A DNA stretch of 64,000 nucleotides from Haliea sp963974125 (GTDB lineage Bacteria; Pseudomonadota; Gammaproteobacteria; Pseudomonadales; Halieaceae), in the NCBI GenBank assembly GCA_963974125.1, contig CAXBCH010000025.1, positions 1 through 64,000 of the forward strand, in the 5' to 3' direction. Positions 18,748 through 27,835 of this stretch are shown here, piece by piece. Position 1 is the stretch's first letter. Each line of letters starts with the position of its first letter. A program made the position numbers and the translations under genes. Below the pieces are notes generated by a model, which saw only the letters and a list, made by a program, of their open reading frames with translations, had not been told where the DNA came from and searched no databases.

Positions 18748-19638
18748 TCACTTGAAGCGCGTCAGCCCGCGCCTTAGCCGGCTGAGCAGGCGTCTGGCAA
18801 GTACACCGGGCGAGCGCTTCCCGGCAATTTCCGCCTGCATCAGCGACAGCTCGGCGCGCAGGGGCCGGCTGATCGCCAGCTTGTCCCCGGTGCTGATATC
18901 GGCGTTCCACAGCTCGCGCATGCACGATGCCGTCACTTCAAACCACTCCCGGCGATTGAATTCCCAGCCCCGCGACAGGCTGCGCGGCTGGTAGCGCTTG
19001 TGGACCAGCACCTCCGGCACCCGGGCGAATTCGCCGAGCAGGCTCATGTGCAGCAGCCAGGGAAAATCGACCGAGAACTCCCCCGCCCGGTGGGGCTTGA
19101 TCCCGCCAATGGACCTGGCCTGCTGCAGGCGAAACATGCCGCGATTGGGCGCCCACCAGAGCCACGGCCGCCCCTGCATGACCAGGCCGCGCTGCCGCGG
19201 AGTCTTGAGACCCTCCAGGGCGGTGAACTGCCAGTGTTCTTCCGAGCCGTCGATATTGGTCAGGTGCGTATCCGGGAACGCCAGGATGACCTCGGGCCGC
19301 TGGTCCAGGACGCGACAGAGCTTCTCGACAAAAGTGGGTTCCAGCAGGTCGTCGTGGAACGCCAGCATCACATAATCGGCATCGGCCTCTGCGATCAGGA
19401 AATTGCAGTTGGCCGCGTAGCCCAGGCGTTCGCCCTGCTGGCAAACAACGCGAAAGCGCGGATCCCTGTGGCTGTGGGCGAGGCAGATCCCGGCGGTGTC
19501 ATCGTCGCAGACGTCGACCGAGACCAGCACCTCGAAATGCGGACAGGTCTGGGCGGAAAGCGAGTCGAGTGTCGCCTGGATGAATTCAGAGGATTCATAG
19601 GCGGGAACCAGGGCCATTACTTTCGAGGGTCGTGACAT
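18748..19638 (-). CDS. Glycosyltransferase family 2
   Basis: A 296-residue GT-A glycosyltransferase. It opens with VMALVPAYESSEFIQATLDSLSAQ, carries VSVDVCDDDTAG for the nucleotide-sugar site, and LAFHDDLLEPTFVEKL provides the metal-binding acidic pair. There is no membrane segment. It likely transfers a sugar from an NDP donor to a surface glycan. ATG 19638 is the natural start. It lies ten bases upstream of the FdtA-like cupin gene, in one operon. Confidence 0.86.
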   Translation of the reverse strand: MSRPSKVMALVPAYESSEFIQATLDSLSAQTCPHFEVLVSVDVCDDDTAGICLAHSHRDPRFRVVCQQGERLGYAANCNFLIAEADADYVMLAFHDDLLEPTFVEKLCRVLDQRPEVILAFPDTHLTNIDGSEEHWQFTALEGLKTPRQRGLVMQGRPWLWWAPNRGMFRLQQARSIGGIKPHRAGEFSVDFPWLLHMSLLGEFARVPEVLVHKRYQPRSLSRGWEFNRREWFEVTASCMRELWNADISTGDKLAISRPLRAELSLMQAEIAGKRSPGVLARRLLSRLRRGLTRFK

Positions 19639-19649
19639 GCCTGAGCGCC

Positions 19650-20177
19650 CTACTCCGGTTGCTGCGGCGGATCGATATCGGGCGCCGGCGCCGCCGTGTC
19701 ACTGCCTGTCTCCTGCAGCGCTGCCAGCCTCGCCTGCAGCAGGCTGGCGTGCTCGCGCTCTTCCTGTGCAAACTCCGCGGCGTGCTTTACGATCTCCGCA
19801 TCGCTGGACTGCGCGGCGACGGCGGCGTAGAAGTCAGCCGCCGCATTTTCCTGGTCGATCATCAGGCGCAGCGCTGTCTGCGGTTGCATCTCATAGCGCA
19901 GGCCTGCGTAGGCGCTGGTTTCCGGCGGCTCGTCGCCGGGCCAGGTGAACTCCCAGGCCTTGAGCCGCGGCAGCTTGTGGCCCTCGCAGATGGCCGCGAT
20001 CTCCTGTGCATGCAGGTCGCTGTAGCCTGCCAGTTCGGCGAACAGCTGCGCCAGGGCGTGTTGCTGGTGATGCCGCATGGTGTCGGCAAACTCGCGCAAG
20101 CGCTCGGCGGACTCCCGCTCCAGTTCCAGACTGTGGGCGAGGAACAGCGGCAAGTCCGAGATCAGGTCCTGGTTCAC
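19650..20177 (-). CDS. Ferritin-like (rubrerythrin-type) four-helix protein
   Basis: A 175-residue all-helical protein with paired E and E-x2-H motifs of a ferritin-like di-iron site: LELERESAERLREF, HAQEIAAI, IDQENAAADFYAA and EFAQEEREHASLL. The family stores iron or reduces peroxide. GTG 20177 overlaps the KorB stop (GTGA); upstream codons in the same frame belong to the KorB gene. The C-terminus is a low-complexity Pro/Ala tail. Coupling to a 2-oxoacid:ferredoxin oxidoreductase hints at protecting its oxygen-sensitive iron-sulfur centres. Confidence 0.78.
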   Translation of the reverse strand: MNQDLISDLPLFLAHSLELERESAERLREFADTMRHHQQHALAQLFAELAGYSDLHAQEIAAICEGHKLPRLKAWEFTWPGDEPPETSAYAGLRYEMQPQTALRLMIDQENAAADFYAAVAAQSSDAEIVKHAAEFAQEEREHASLLQARLAALQETGSDTAAPAPDIDPPQQPE

Positions 20178-20983
20178 AGCACAAACTCCGCCCGTGGATC
20201 GGCCGCGCCAGCCTGCGCGTGGGGTCGCGGCCACACCGGCCGCGGATTGCGATAGAGGATCCCCTTGGCGAAACCGTCGTCCGTGTGCATCAGCGCCGCC
20301 GCCTCGGCAGCGGTTGCCGGGGTATTTTCGACGTTATGCACCTGCTGCTTCCAGGACGTCTGCTCCGGAACAAAGGTCACGCACTGGCTGAGCACATGGA
20401 TGAAGGCGAAACCGGGGAAGGCCATGCCCTCGAAGATCAGCTGCGCCAGGCCGTTGGGGTCGCCGCTGTAGCCGCGGGCGATAAAGCCGGCGCCACTGGC
20501 CAGGGCGATGGCACAGGGCTGGAAGGCGCGCACCTCGGTACCGTGTGGTGTCAGCTTGCCGTCCAGCCAGGTCTCCGGGCTGGTGGGCGAGGCCTGTCCC
20601 TTGGTCATGCCGTAGACCTCGTTGTCCATGGCGATGTAGACGATGTCGACGTTGCGCCGGCAGGCGTGGAGGAAGTGGTTGCCGCCGATCGAGAAGCCGT
20701 CGCCATCGCCGCCCACCGCCACCACCTCGAGATCGGGCCGGGCCACTTTCAGGCCCGTGGCCAGCGGCAGTCCGCGCCCGTGCACACCGTGGAAGCCGTA
20801 ACTGCTGACATAGGCGGGCAGGCGGGAGGAGCAGCCTATCCCCGAGATGATCGCCGTATTGTGCGTGGCAAGCTCCCGTGCGGCCATGGCCTTGGTGATC
20901 GCATTCAGCACACTGTAGTGTCCGCAGCCCGGGCACCAGATGGGTTTGATCCCGGATTTGTAGTCCCTGGCTTTAAGTGACAT
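20174..20983 (-). CDS. korB: 2-oxoacid:ferredoxin oxidoreductase, beta subunit
   Basis: A 269-residue thiamine-diphosphate subunit. CPGCGHYSVLNAI gives a conserved Cys pair, SGIGCSSRLPAYV follows, and VAVGGDGDGFSIGGNHF is the Mg/ThDP motif, with RRNVDIVYIAMDNEVYGMTKGQ completing it. Together with the fused alpha/gamma subunit it oxidises a 2-oxoacid such as 2-oxoglutarate to its acyl-CoA and reduces ferredoxin. It overlaps the alpha gene by 11 bases. The exact acid cannot be assigned from sequence alone. Confidence 0.88.
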   Translation of the reverse strand: MSLKARDYKSGIKPIWCPGCGHYSVLNAITKAMAARELATHNTAIISGIGCSSRLPAYVSSYGFHGVHGRGLPLATGLKVARPDLEVVAVGGDGDGFSIGGNHFLHACRRNVDIVYIAMDNEVYGMTKGQASPTSPETWLDGKLTPHGTEVRAFQPCAIALASGAGFIARGYSGDPNGLAQLIFEGMAFPGFAFIHVLSQCVTFVPEQTSWKQQVHNVENTPATAAEAAALMHTDDGFAKGILYRNPRPVWPRPHAQAGAADPRAEFVL

Positions 20984-22706
20984 CAGCGAGCTCCAGCGCG
21001 GCGAAAATATCGCGCGGTTGTATCGACGTCGGCCCCGGCAGCGCCAGGCTCTCGAAAGTATATTGCGGTAGCCGGGAGCGCAGGTAGTGGCAAAGCTGGG
21101 CGCCGTGGTTGTGCTCCACCACCAGCAGGCGGCTCGCCTGTTCGAGCAGCGGCGCCAGTTGCGCCACCGGCAGCGGGGCCAGCAGGCGCAGGCTCAGCAC
21201 CGCGACCTCGTGTTCCCCGGCCGCGAGGCCCTCCTGTGCTTCCAGTGCACACGCGGTGACCGAGCCCATGCAAATTATCAGGATGCTGCCGTCAGCCTGC
21301 CCACGGAGATCTGCCCAGTGCTCGCCGAAATCGAAGTCCGCGAGCTTGCGCAGGCGCTTGTCCAGCTGCAAGCGGTGATCGCGCGCACGCGGCGACGGGA
21401 TCGCATTTTCGCCGTGCTCCAGGCCGTCGGCGGTATACATGTGGCCCGGTTCTCCCGGGAACGCCAGGGGCGACACGCCGGATGCCGTGTCGCGGTAACG
21501 CAGATACGGTTCCGACTGTCCGGAAGGCTCGATGACCGCCTGCGGGCAGGCGCCGGTCGGCGCGTCAAACACCTGGATGGACTGGCCGAGCGACTGGTCG
21601 CTGAGCACGATCACCAGGGTCTGCAGCCGGGTTGCCAGGTGCACCGCCCACGCGGTGGTGAAGTGGCAGTCGGCAATCGATTGCGCCGCCAGCACGATGT
21701 GGGGGGCATCGCCGTGCAGGCCGTAGAGGGCCAGGTTGAGGTCGCTCTGCTCGCTCTTGGTGGGAATGCCCGTGGACGGCCCGCCGCGCATGACGTCGAC
21801 CACGACTGCCGCGGTCTCGCTGGCCACCGCGAGCCCCATGGACTCGCTCATCAGCGCCATGCCCGGGCCCGAGGTGGCGGTCAGGGCCGGCACACCGCCA
21901 AAGCCCGCGCCGATCACCATGTTGATGGCCGCGAGTTCATCCTCGGCCTGCACCAGGTGCCCGCCGTAGTGCTCGATATGACGGGCCAGCCACTCCAGCA
22001 GATCCGAAGCGGGGGTGATGGGATAGGCCGCGACAAAGCGCACCCCGGCCTCCAGCGCACCCAGCGCCGCCATCTGGTTGCCACTGGCCAGCCAGCGCGC
22101 GGGGGAGGCGCTGCCCCCGGGCGCAGGCACCGCCGGCACGGCAAATGCAGCGAGCAGCGTCTGCAGCGGACGCGGTAGCGCCTCCGCAAAGCCGGCCCGG
22201 AGGGCACGGCAGGCGGCGTCCCGGTTCGCCTGGTCGTGCTTCTGCAGGCGCGCCTGCAGCAATGCTTCCGCGGCGGAGAGTGCGCAGCCGAGACCCTGCG
22301 CCAGCATGCCGAGGAACACCATGTTGAGCCAGCCCGAGTCTGCGGCAGCCGCGATCTTCGCGGCATCAACGCTCAGCAACCTGTCGCCGGCGATACCGGG
22401 CGGCGGCGCGTCGGTACCTGTGTGCAGTACCAGCGTGTCGGCGCTGATCGGCACCTCATCGGCAAAGCGGGCAAAGTTCTGCCAGTCCAGCGCTACCAGC
22501 AGGTCGATCCTGGCCGGGATGATGGATACCGGCGCACTGCCCAGGCGCAGGATGGCAGCCGACTCACCCCCCCGGATCTGCGGGCTGAAGGTCTTTTTCA
22601 GCATGCCGTAGCCGCCGCTCCCGGCGACCAGCTGCAGCACCAGTTCGCCGGTGGAGATGGCGCCGGCACCACCACTGCCGCTGATTGCCAGCGTGAGAGT
22701 CCTCAT
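20973..22706 (-). CDS. korA: 2-oxoacid:ferredoxin oxidoreductase, fused gamma-alpha subunit
   Basis: A 577-residue protein. Residues 1-185 form the gamma domain (LAISGSGGAGAISTGELVLQ, KKTFSPQIRGGESAA) and the rest the alpha domain (LASGNQMAALGALEAG, FVAAYPITPASDLLEWLA, TATSGPGMALMSESMG, DVMRGGPSTGIPTKSEQSDL). Fusion of gamma and alpha is normal for the KorAB subtype. ATG 22706 begins the gamma domain; the open frame reaches 23600 only as the antisense shadow of the crotonase gene. It functions with KorB. Confidence 0.9.
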   Translation of the reverse strand: MRTLTLAISGSGGAGAISTGELVLQLVAGSGGYGMLKKTFSPQIRGGESAAILRLGSAPVSIIPARIDLLVALDWQNFARFADEVPISADTLVLHTGTDAPPPGIAGDRLLSVDAAKIAAAADSGWLNMVFLGMLAQGLGCALSAAEALLQARLQKHDQANRDAACRALRAGFAEALPRPLQTLLAAFAVPAVPAPGGSASPARWLASGNQMAALGALEAGVRFVAAYPITPASDLLEWLARHIEHYGGHLVQAEDELAAINMVIGAGFGGVPALTATSGPGMALMSESMGLAVASETAAVVVDVMRGGPSTGIPTKSEQSDLNLALYGLHGDAPHIVLAAQSIADCHFTTAWAVHLATRLQTLVIVLSDQSLGQSIQVFDAPTGACPQAVIEPSGQSEPYLRYRDTASGVSPLAFPGEPGHMYTADGLEHGENAIPSPRARDHRLQLDKRLRKLADFDFGEHWADLRGQADGSILIICMGSVTACALEAQEGLAAGEHEVAVLSLRLLAPLPVAQLAPLLEQASRLLVVEHNHGAQLCHYLRSRLPQYTFESLALPGPTSIQPRDIFAALELADVT

Positions 22707-22793
22707 GAACCTTCCATTTTCCCGCAAGTACAGGGAGTATAACGACAAGCCAGGGTTCCATCCACGAGGCCGGTGCAACAGGAGTGAAGTGAC

Positions 22794-23579
22794 ATGAGTT
22801 CCCATCTGGTAGTCGAGAAGCAGGGCCATATCTGTAGCGTCACGCTCAACCGGGCAGACAAGGGCAACGCCCTCAGCAGCGAAATGCTGACAGGACTGGA
22901 GGCTGTGGCGAGGAGTTTCGCCGATGATGAACAGACGCGGGCAGTAATCATCCGGGCCGCGGGCGACAACTTCAGTTTCGGCGTCGACCTGGAGGAAATG
23001 ACCACCAGCGAGCGCCCCAGCCTGCTGTTGCTGCGCCGCAAGGCAGAGCTGGGGGCACGCCTGATGCGCGCTCTCGGCGATATCCATCAACCCACCATCT
23101 GCGCCATTCAGGGCATCGCGACCGGCGGCGCTACCTGTATCGCCAGCGCCTGCGACTTCCGCATCGCCGCCCACGGCGCGCGCATGGGTTACGGCGAGGT
23201 CAAGCTGGGTATCAACCTCATGTGGAATGCCCTGCCGGCCTGTGTTCACCTGGTGGGCCCCGCCCGCGCCAAGCAGCTGATCATGTCGGGCAAGCTGGTG
23301 AACATCGACACCCTGGCCCAGTGGGGCTTTGTCGACGAGACTTGCGCGCGAGACGACCTGGACGCGCGGGCACTGGCCTGGGCGGAAAACTATGCGGCGC
23401 TGCCCCCGATGGCCGTACAGATGATCAAGCGCAGCATCAACCGGGTGGCCGGCGCCCTGGATGAAGCCATCATGCATGCGGATGTGGATCAGTGGTTGCT
23501 GGCTGTCCAGAGTGAAGACTTCAGCGAGGCGGTCAGTGCATTCATGGAAAAGCGCCCCGCCGAGTTCAAGGGCAATTGA
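22794..23579 (+). CDS. Enoyl-CoA hydratase/isomerase family protein
   Basis: A 261-residue crotonase. It has NRADKGNALSSEML, the oxyanion-hole segments RAAGDNFSFGVDLEEM and AIQGIATGGATCIASACDFRIA, and GYGEVKLGINLMWNALP. It is divergent from the korAB operon, so it is transcribed separately. The C-terminal helix (AVSAFMEKRPAEFKG) is typical. The acyl substrate is not defined. Confidence 0.88.
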   Translation: MSSHLVVEKQGHICSVTLNRADKGNALSSEMLTGLEAVARSFADDEQTRAVIIRAAGDNFSFGVDLEEMTTSERPSLLLLRRKAELGARLMRALGDIHQPTICAIQGIATGGATCIASACDFRIAAHGARMGYGEVKLGINLMWNALPACVHLVGPARAKQLIMSGKLVNIDTLAQWGFVDETCARDDLDARALAWAENYAALPPMAVQMIKRSINRVAGALDEAIMHADVDQWLLAVQSEDFSEAVSAFMEKRPAEFKGN

Positions 23580-23710
23580 GCACCCGGACCGGCAGGTCAA
23601 CCAGACCCCTCACGTTGACCAGTATGCACAGGGCGTTTACCCTCGCCTCACTTTCCTGATTTTCAGTGGGCCACGGCGTTGTTGACACACAGATGTGCTT
23701 TTCCTCCATT

Positions 23711-24223
23711 ATGAATAGAACACCGCACTGGCTGTTTCTTGTCGGCGGCGCCTTCGTTGGCATTGCCTTGCTCTCCATTCTACTGCGCAATGCCATGGCC
23801 CCCGGCGGGGAAACCACGTTATCGACTTTTGCCGCTGCGCATTTCACCGGCTACCTGTTCTTTGTGATTTCCCCGGTGGAAATTCTATACGCGCACATGC
23901 TGGGAGAGGAACACGACGTCAGCACGCTGTTCGGGCTCGCGCTGGGCACGGCACTGCTGGCGCAAACCGCGGACTACGCCATTGGCCTGGCGTTCAGCAG
24001 CAGGGTGATCGAGCACATCATCGGCGAGGAGAACTATCTTCGCAACCTGCACAGGATCGAAGCCTATGGTGGATGGACCATATTTGTTTTCTGTCTGTTC
24101 CCGCTCTCCTCTCCCATTGTCATCCTCGTGGCGGGCATGATCCGCTATCCATTGCCGCGGGTCCTACTCTTCAGCAGCACCGGCCTGGCGCTGAAGTACA
24201 GTGCATTGGCGCTGTTTTTCTAG
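23711..24223 (+). CDS. Multi-pass membrane protein of unknown function
   Basis: A 170-residue protein with four or more hydrophobic segments (WLFLVGGAFVGIALLSIL, YLFFVISPVEILYAHML, LFGLALGTALLAQTADYAIG, IFVFCLFPLSSPIVILVAG). The LSSPIVILVAGMIRYPLPRVLLFSSTG block resembles VTT-domain (DedA-like) proteins, but the match is weak. ATG 23711 is preferred over the upstream start at 23666 because the hydrophobic N-terminus begins there. It ends 21 bases before the convergent UrcA gene. Confidence 0.6.
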   Translation: MNRTPHWLFLVGGAFVGIALLSILLRNAMAPGGETTLSTFAAAHFTGYLFFVISPVEILYAHMLGEEHDVSTLFGLALGTALLAQTADYAIGLAFSSRVIEHIIGEENYLRNLHRIEAYGGWTIFVFCLFPLSSPIVILVAGMIRYPLPRVLLFSSTGLALKYSALALFF

Positions 24224-24244
24224 ATCGGCAGCGCCAGTGCGGTT

Positions 24245-24646
24245 TCACCCACCGATCGCCTCGTCCACCGCCTCATCGACCTGCGCCATGGCATCATCCA
24301 CAGCGCGGCGGATGCATACCGGCGTGCTCGGTTCCCCAAAAGGGTACTCATTGGCCAGTTCCTCGCAGATACGCCCGGCTGCCTCGGCAATACGCTGCTC
24401 CAGCTTTCTGACATCAGCGGTGCGGCTCAGGTCCAGATCTGCCAGGCTGACCGCCTCATCCCTGTTGACGGTCAGCACCCGGGCGACACCCACACGCTCC
24501 TCCCGCTCCCGGGTAATGCGCGGTGCCACCACCACGATCTCTTCCATTACCCGCGCACCCTGGGCTATGGCGGATGGCGCGGAACCCAGTGTCGCACTGG
24601 TCACAATGGCAGCAAGTACAGTCACTCCCAAAGCACTTCTCTTCAT
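24245..24646 (-). CDS. UrcA family exported protein
   Basis: A 133-residue protein with a signal peptide (MKRSALGVTVLAAIVTSATLG, cleavage near SAIAQ) and the UrcA family pattern SLADLDLSRTADVRKLEQRI followed by AAGRICEE and a second Cys in TPVCIRRAVDDA. Family members are small periplasmic proteins of unknown role, common in Alpha- and Gammaproteobacteria. ATG 24646 is chosen because the signal peptide starts there. Confidence 0.75.
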   Translation of the reverse strand: MKRSALGVTVLAAIVTSATLGSAPSAIAQGARVMEEIVVVAPRITREREERVGVARVLTVNRDEAVSLADLDLSRTADVRKLEQRIAEAAGRICEELANEYPFGEPSTPVCIRRAVDDAMAQVDEAVDEAIGG

Positions 24647-24719
24647 GATGCCTTCTCCCGGCTTGTTGCTCGCTGACGATTCCGGATCTGTTCGCTCCCC
24701 CCAAGCATAGTCGCCCCGG

Positions 24720-24989
24720 CAACTCTTGCAAATACAGCCTGCCAGGCCCAGCGACGAGGGCACCGCCGTGCAGATGCAACATGATCTTGCCACTCGCCGC
24801 CGCACCCTCGAGGGTATAAGTGCCGCAGCGCACCCCGCCGAACTCGCGCTCGGCATAGATCACGCCATCGCCAAGGGGATGGCCATGAAATGGGGCCATG
24901 GTCTTGCGTACTGCCTTGAAATCCGCTTCCGGGGATGCGAAATCGGCTGGGGTGCCAGCAATGACCGCTTGCAGTTCCTGACTGATCAT
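24720..24989 (-). pseudogene. N-terminal remnant of an alpha/beta hydrolase
   Basis: From ATG 24989 the minus strand encodes about 90 residues typical of the start of a steryl-acetate/HSL-type hydrolase: ISQELQAVIAG, FHGHPLGDGV and the oxyanion motif HLHGGALVAG. Homology-like sequence ends near 24725 (GRLYLQ) and the frame runs on into unrelated sequence under the UrcA gene. The GxSxG nucleophile and the rest of the fold are missing, so this is a truncated gene. Confidence 0.6.
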
Positions 24990-25107
24990 GACGACCCTCC
25001 TGTTGGGTGAATGCTCGATCTTCAAGTATGCTCGAACTTCAGCGAAACGTCCCCAATGGCAGGGTCATCCAATGGGCATGGAAGGCAACAACAGAGAGGC
25101 AGGAAAC

Positions 25108-26004
25108 ATGAGCTTTAAAATGTGCATGGGCATCTACGGCCTGGAAAACCTGTTCGACGGCGACCCACGTGGCCTGATCACCCTGGCGCAACAGGCCGAA
25201 GAAGCGGGTTTCGACCAACTGAGCATGACCGACCACGTGGTCATGGGCAGCCGCACTGACCGATATCCCTATGGCGACTTCCCGACCCCGCCGGAAACCC
25301 CCTGGCTGGAGCCGATGATCACCCAGGCCGCGATTGCGTCCTGCACCAAAAAAATTGAGCTCTCCCAGGGCATTCTGATCTCGCCGCTGCGCTCGCCGGC
25401 ATTGCTCGCCAAGCAGGTGGGAACCCTCGACGCCTTCGCCCCGGGGCGGGTGGTCCTGGGCCTGGGCAGCGGCTGGCAGCGCGAGGAATTCGAGGCGTCG
25501 GGCCTGCCCTTCGAGGGCCGCAAGCACTACATGTTCGAGCAGATCGGCGCCATGCAAGCACTGTGGCGCGAGGCGCCGGCCAGCTATCACGGGGAGCGCA
25601 TCAACTTCGACGCTATCTACTGCCGTCCGGCTCCCGCCGAGGGCGTGCCGTGCTGGGTTGGAGTGAAGGCCACGGAAGAGAATTGCGCCGCCATGGCCAA
25701 AGTCGGCGATGGCTGGATTCCGATGAAGCAGGACCCGCTGGCCGAGGGAGTGCAAGCCCTGCGCCGCGCCTTTGAGGCTGCCGGCCGCGACCCGGATGAC
25801 CTGGCAGTGCGCGCAATGGTCGATTTCCAGTTCACCTCAGACGGTGTGCCTGACCTGGAGGCGACCCTGGAAACGATCCCGCCACTGCTCGACGCCGGCG
25901 CCACACACATTGAGATCCTGCCGCTGTACTTCGTGCAGGAGCCTGCGGCCTTTCCGGAATTCTGCGAAAAGGCGCTGGCGGCCAGGCAGCGATATGGGCG
26001 TTGA
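25108..26004 (+). CDS. LLM-class flavin/F420-type oxidoreductase
   Basis: A 298-residue luciferase-like monooxygenase family TIM barrel: LAQQAEEAGFDQLSMTDHV, ILISPLRSPALLAKQVGTLD, VLGLGSGWQREEFEASG and the later VGVKATEENCAAMAKVGDGW block. Members use reduced FMN or F420 to oxidise small molecules. ATG 25108 follows a clear AGGAAA site; the frame upstream to 24988 overlaps the hydrolase remnant and looks non-coding. Substrate and cofactor cannot be decided. Confidence 0.86.
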   Translation: MSFKMCMGIYGLENLFDGDPRGLITLAQQAEEAGFDQLSMTDHVVMGSRTDRYPYGDFPTPPETPWLEPMITQAAIASCTKKIELSQGILISPLRSPALLAKQVGTLDAFAPGRVVLGLGSGWQREEFEASGLPFEGRKHYMFEQIGAMQALWREAPASYHGERINFDAIYCRPAPAEGVPCWVGVKATEENCAAMAKVGDGWIPMKQDPLAEGVQALRRAFEAAGRDPDDLAVRAMVDFQFTSDGVPDLEATLETIPPLLDAGATHIEILPLYFVQEPAAFPEFCEKALAARQRYGR

Positions 26005-26047
26005 TTGTCATCGGGCCGCCAGGCCTCGACTCTGGCGATGGGTGCTG

Positions 26048-26917
26048 CTAGCCCGCGGCTCCCTCCAGGGGAACATCCATGGTACTGAGGAATCGGTTGA
26101 GCGAGGTAAAGAGCTCCATGACGGCGAGTGCCTCGATGATTTCCAGGTCATCCGCACCGGTTCTGCGCGCGAGGTTCAGTGTCTCCACTGAGGCCCCGTG
26201 GGGGTCGCTGTTGGCCTGCCGGGCGAGCACCAGCAAGGCGCGCTCCTTCGGGGTGAAATTGCCCGCCAGCGGGTCTGCCAGCAGGCGCCCGATTTGTTCC
26301 CGGCCCATGCCAAGCGACGCCAGGTTTCTGGAATGATGCTCGACACAGTAATTGCAGGCATTGTCATGGGATATGACGACGGCAATGGCCTCCTTGAGGG
26401 TCGGTGGCAGTGTGCCCTGGAGCATCACAGCCTTGACGCGCGCCCAGGTGGCGGCGAGTACGGCAGGATGCCTCGCGTACGCCCGGAACATGTTGGAGAC
26501 GGATCCCAGGGCCATCCGGATCTCGTCGAAGATCGCCTCAATTTCATCACTGCCGCCATCCTCCTCGCGGCCTCCGGACCCCTGAACCAGGCGCAGGCGC
26601 GGGCGCGCTGAACCGGCAGCCACGTGACCCGGGCGCTCAGCCACCGTCGATTCACCGGGGCGCAGCGCTGCTTCAGCTTCCGGCGTATTGTCGCTTGTGC
26701 CCCTGCTGACATGGGCCAGTACGCTGTTGATCTCTTCCGGGCTTGCTTGCCGGTGCATGAAGGGTATGGCCCGAATCATTCCCGACCACTGCCGCATGAA
26801 ACGGCGGCAGTGGTGGCACATCAACAGGTGCATTTTCACGGCCATACGTGCACGCCAGGGCAACTCACCATCAAGGTAAGTGCTGGCCAGCTCGCTGACT
26901 TCACGACACTTCAACAC
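26048..26917 (-). CDS. Anti-sigma factor zinc finger fused to AhpD-like domain
   Basis: A 289-residue two-domain protein. Residues 1-60 carry a zf-HC2 anti-sigma signature (KCREVSELASTYLDGEL, then HLLMCHHCRRFMRQW with H-x3-C-x2-C). After a low-complexity linker, residues of about 125-280 are an AhpD/carboxymuconolactone-decarboxylase-like fold with the intact redox motif (KEAIAVVISHDNACNYC and then x3-H). The GTG start overlaps the sigma gene stop by seven bases. I infer that oxidation of the CxxC pair releases the sigma factor. There is no membrane segment, so it would sense in the cytosol. Confidence 0.85.
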   Translation of the reverse strand: MLKCREVSELASTYLDGELPWRARMAVKMHLLMCHHCRRFMRQWSGMIRAIPFMHRQASPEEINSVLAHVSRGTSDNTPEAEAALRPGESTVAERPGHVAAGSARPRLRLVQGSGGREEDGGSDEIEAIFDEIRMALGSVSNMFRAYARHPAVLAATWARVKAVMLQGTLPPTLKEAIAVVISHDNACNYCVEHHSRNLASLGMGREQIGRLLADPLAGNFTPKERALLVLARQANSDPHGASVETLNLARRTGADDLEIIEALAVMELFTSLNRFLSTMDVPLEGAAG

Positions 26918-27639
26918 TCTCCGGTCTCCTGATAATGATTGACCAGCTTGAACAATTCGGTTCGTGCCCGGTGTAGCAGTACTCTGGCATTGGATGCGGA
27001 TACTTCCAGCGTGTTACAGATATCTTCAAAGGGGAGTTCGTTGCTGTCGCGCATCTCAAGGACCGCTCGCTGCTTGTTCGACATGCGCTGCAGGAGCGCA
27101 TCCAGGCAGTCCATCAGATCAGCTCCCATCAACAGACTCTCGGGCGAATCCATTGACCATGCAACAGGCGGCATTTGCCAGCGCCCGTCGTCTCGAAAGC
27201 AGTCGTCAAGCGCATCCGGAGAACCGGATTCGCCCGCCCGGTCCTCCAGGAAAACCTCCCGCTTGCGCGACCGCAGCTGCATCCGGGCTTCGTTGATGAC
27301 AATCCGGCTCAGCCAGGTACGGATGGCGGAGCGCCCCTCGAAGCCGTCTATTGCGCGATAAGCCTTGAGCCACGCATTCTGGACCACCTCTTCCGCTTCG
27401 CTCACACCCACAATCGGCACCGCCAGGGCAATGAGTGCCCGGTGGTGGTCACGCACCAGGGAGGCAAAATATTCGTCGCCGGCGGCCTTGCCAGAGGCAC
27501 TATCCACATTGTTCTCCACTACCCGATCTACACGCGGAACCCATTGGCCACCGCGCCATAGACAACGCCAGCGCTTTCCGGTTTCCTGTGCCTGCAATGT
27601 AACACCTGTACACTGAGGGCATCCATGCTCCAGGGACAA
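26911..27639 (-). CDS. ECF-type RNA polymerase sigma factor with N-terminal ribbon
   Basis: A 242-residue group IV sigma factor. Region 2 is EAEEVVQNAWLKAYRAIDGF with RSAIRTWLSRIVINEA; region 4 is MSNKQRAVLEMRDSNELPF with SASNARVLLHRARTEL. The N-terminal 40 residues, CPQCTG...WRCLWRGGQW, resemble a zf-TFIIB ribbon in which the fourth Cys is Arg. TTG 27639 is the only start that includes it; GTG 27519 would give a plain sigma factor. It overlaps the anti-sigma gene. A TATAAT element lies at 27732-27737 upstream. Confidence 0.85.
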   Translation of the reverse strand: MSLEHGCPQCTGVTLQAQETGKRWRCLWRGGQWVPRVDRVVENNVDSASGKAAGDEYFASLVRDHHRALIALAVPIVGVSEAEEVVQNAWLKAYRAIDGFEGRSAIRTWLSRIVINEARMQLRSRKREVFLEDRAGESGSPDALDDCFRDDGRWQMPPVAWSMDSPESLLMGADLMDCLDALLQRMSNKQRAVLEMRDSNELPFEDICNTLEVSASNARVLLHRARTELFKLVNHYQETGEC

Positions 27640-27835
27640 GCCCCGAATTGGCTCAAGCTGGTGCGGACCTACGTGGTACCTTACGGGGTGTCGACCTGGA
27701 CGAGCGTTGCCAAGGATCTCGAGAGAGCTAAATTATAGGAGCGCAAACAACCAATCGTCTGGCGCCAGCATCTCCGCGGAGGTGCCACTGAGACGAACGT
27801 CGAAGCACCCGCGGTGCAACTGCCGGGTAACAGCG

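Noticed and set aside
22707..23600. N-terminal extension of korA by about 300 residues
   Set aside because: It is the antisense of the crotonase gene at 22794-23579; the gamma domain starts exactly at ATG 22706.
27625..27738. A 37-codon plus-strand ORF (MLQGQAPNWLKLVRTYVV at its start)
   Set aside because: It overlaps the sigma start and would begin at the -10 of a promoter-like motif, so it could not be translated from that promoter; no family match.
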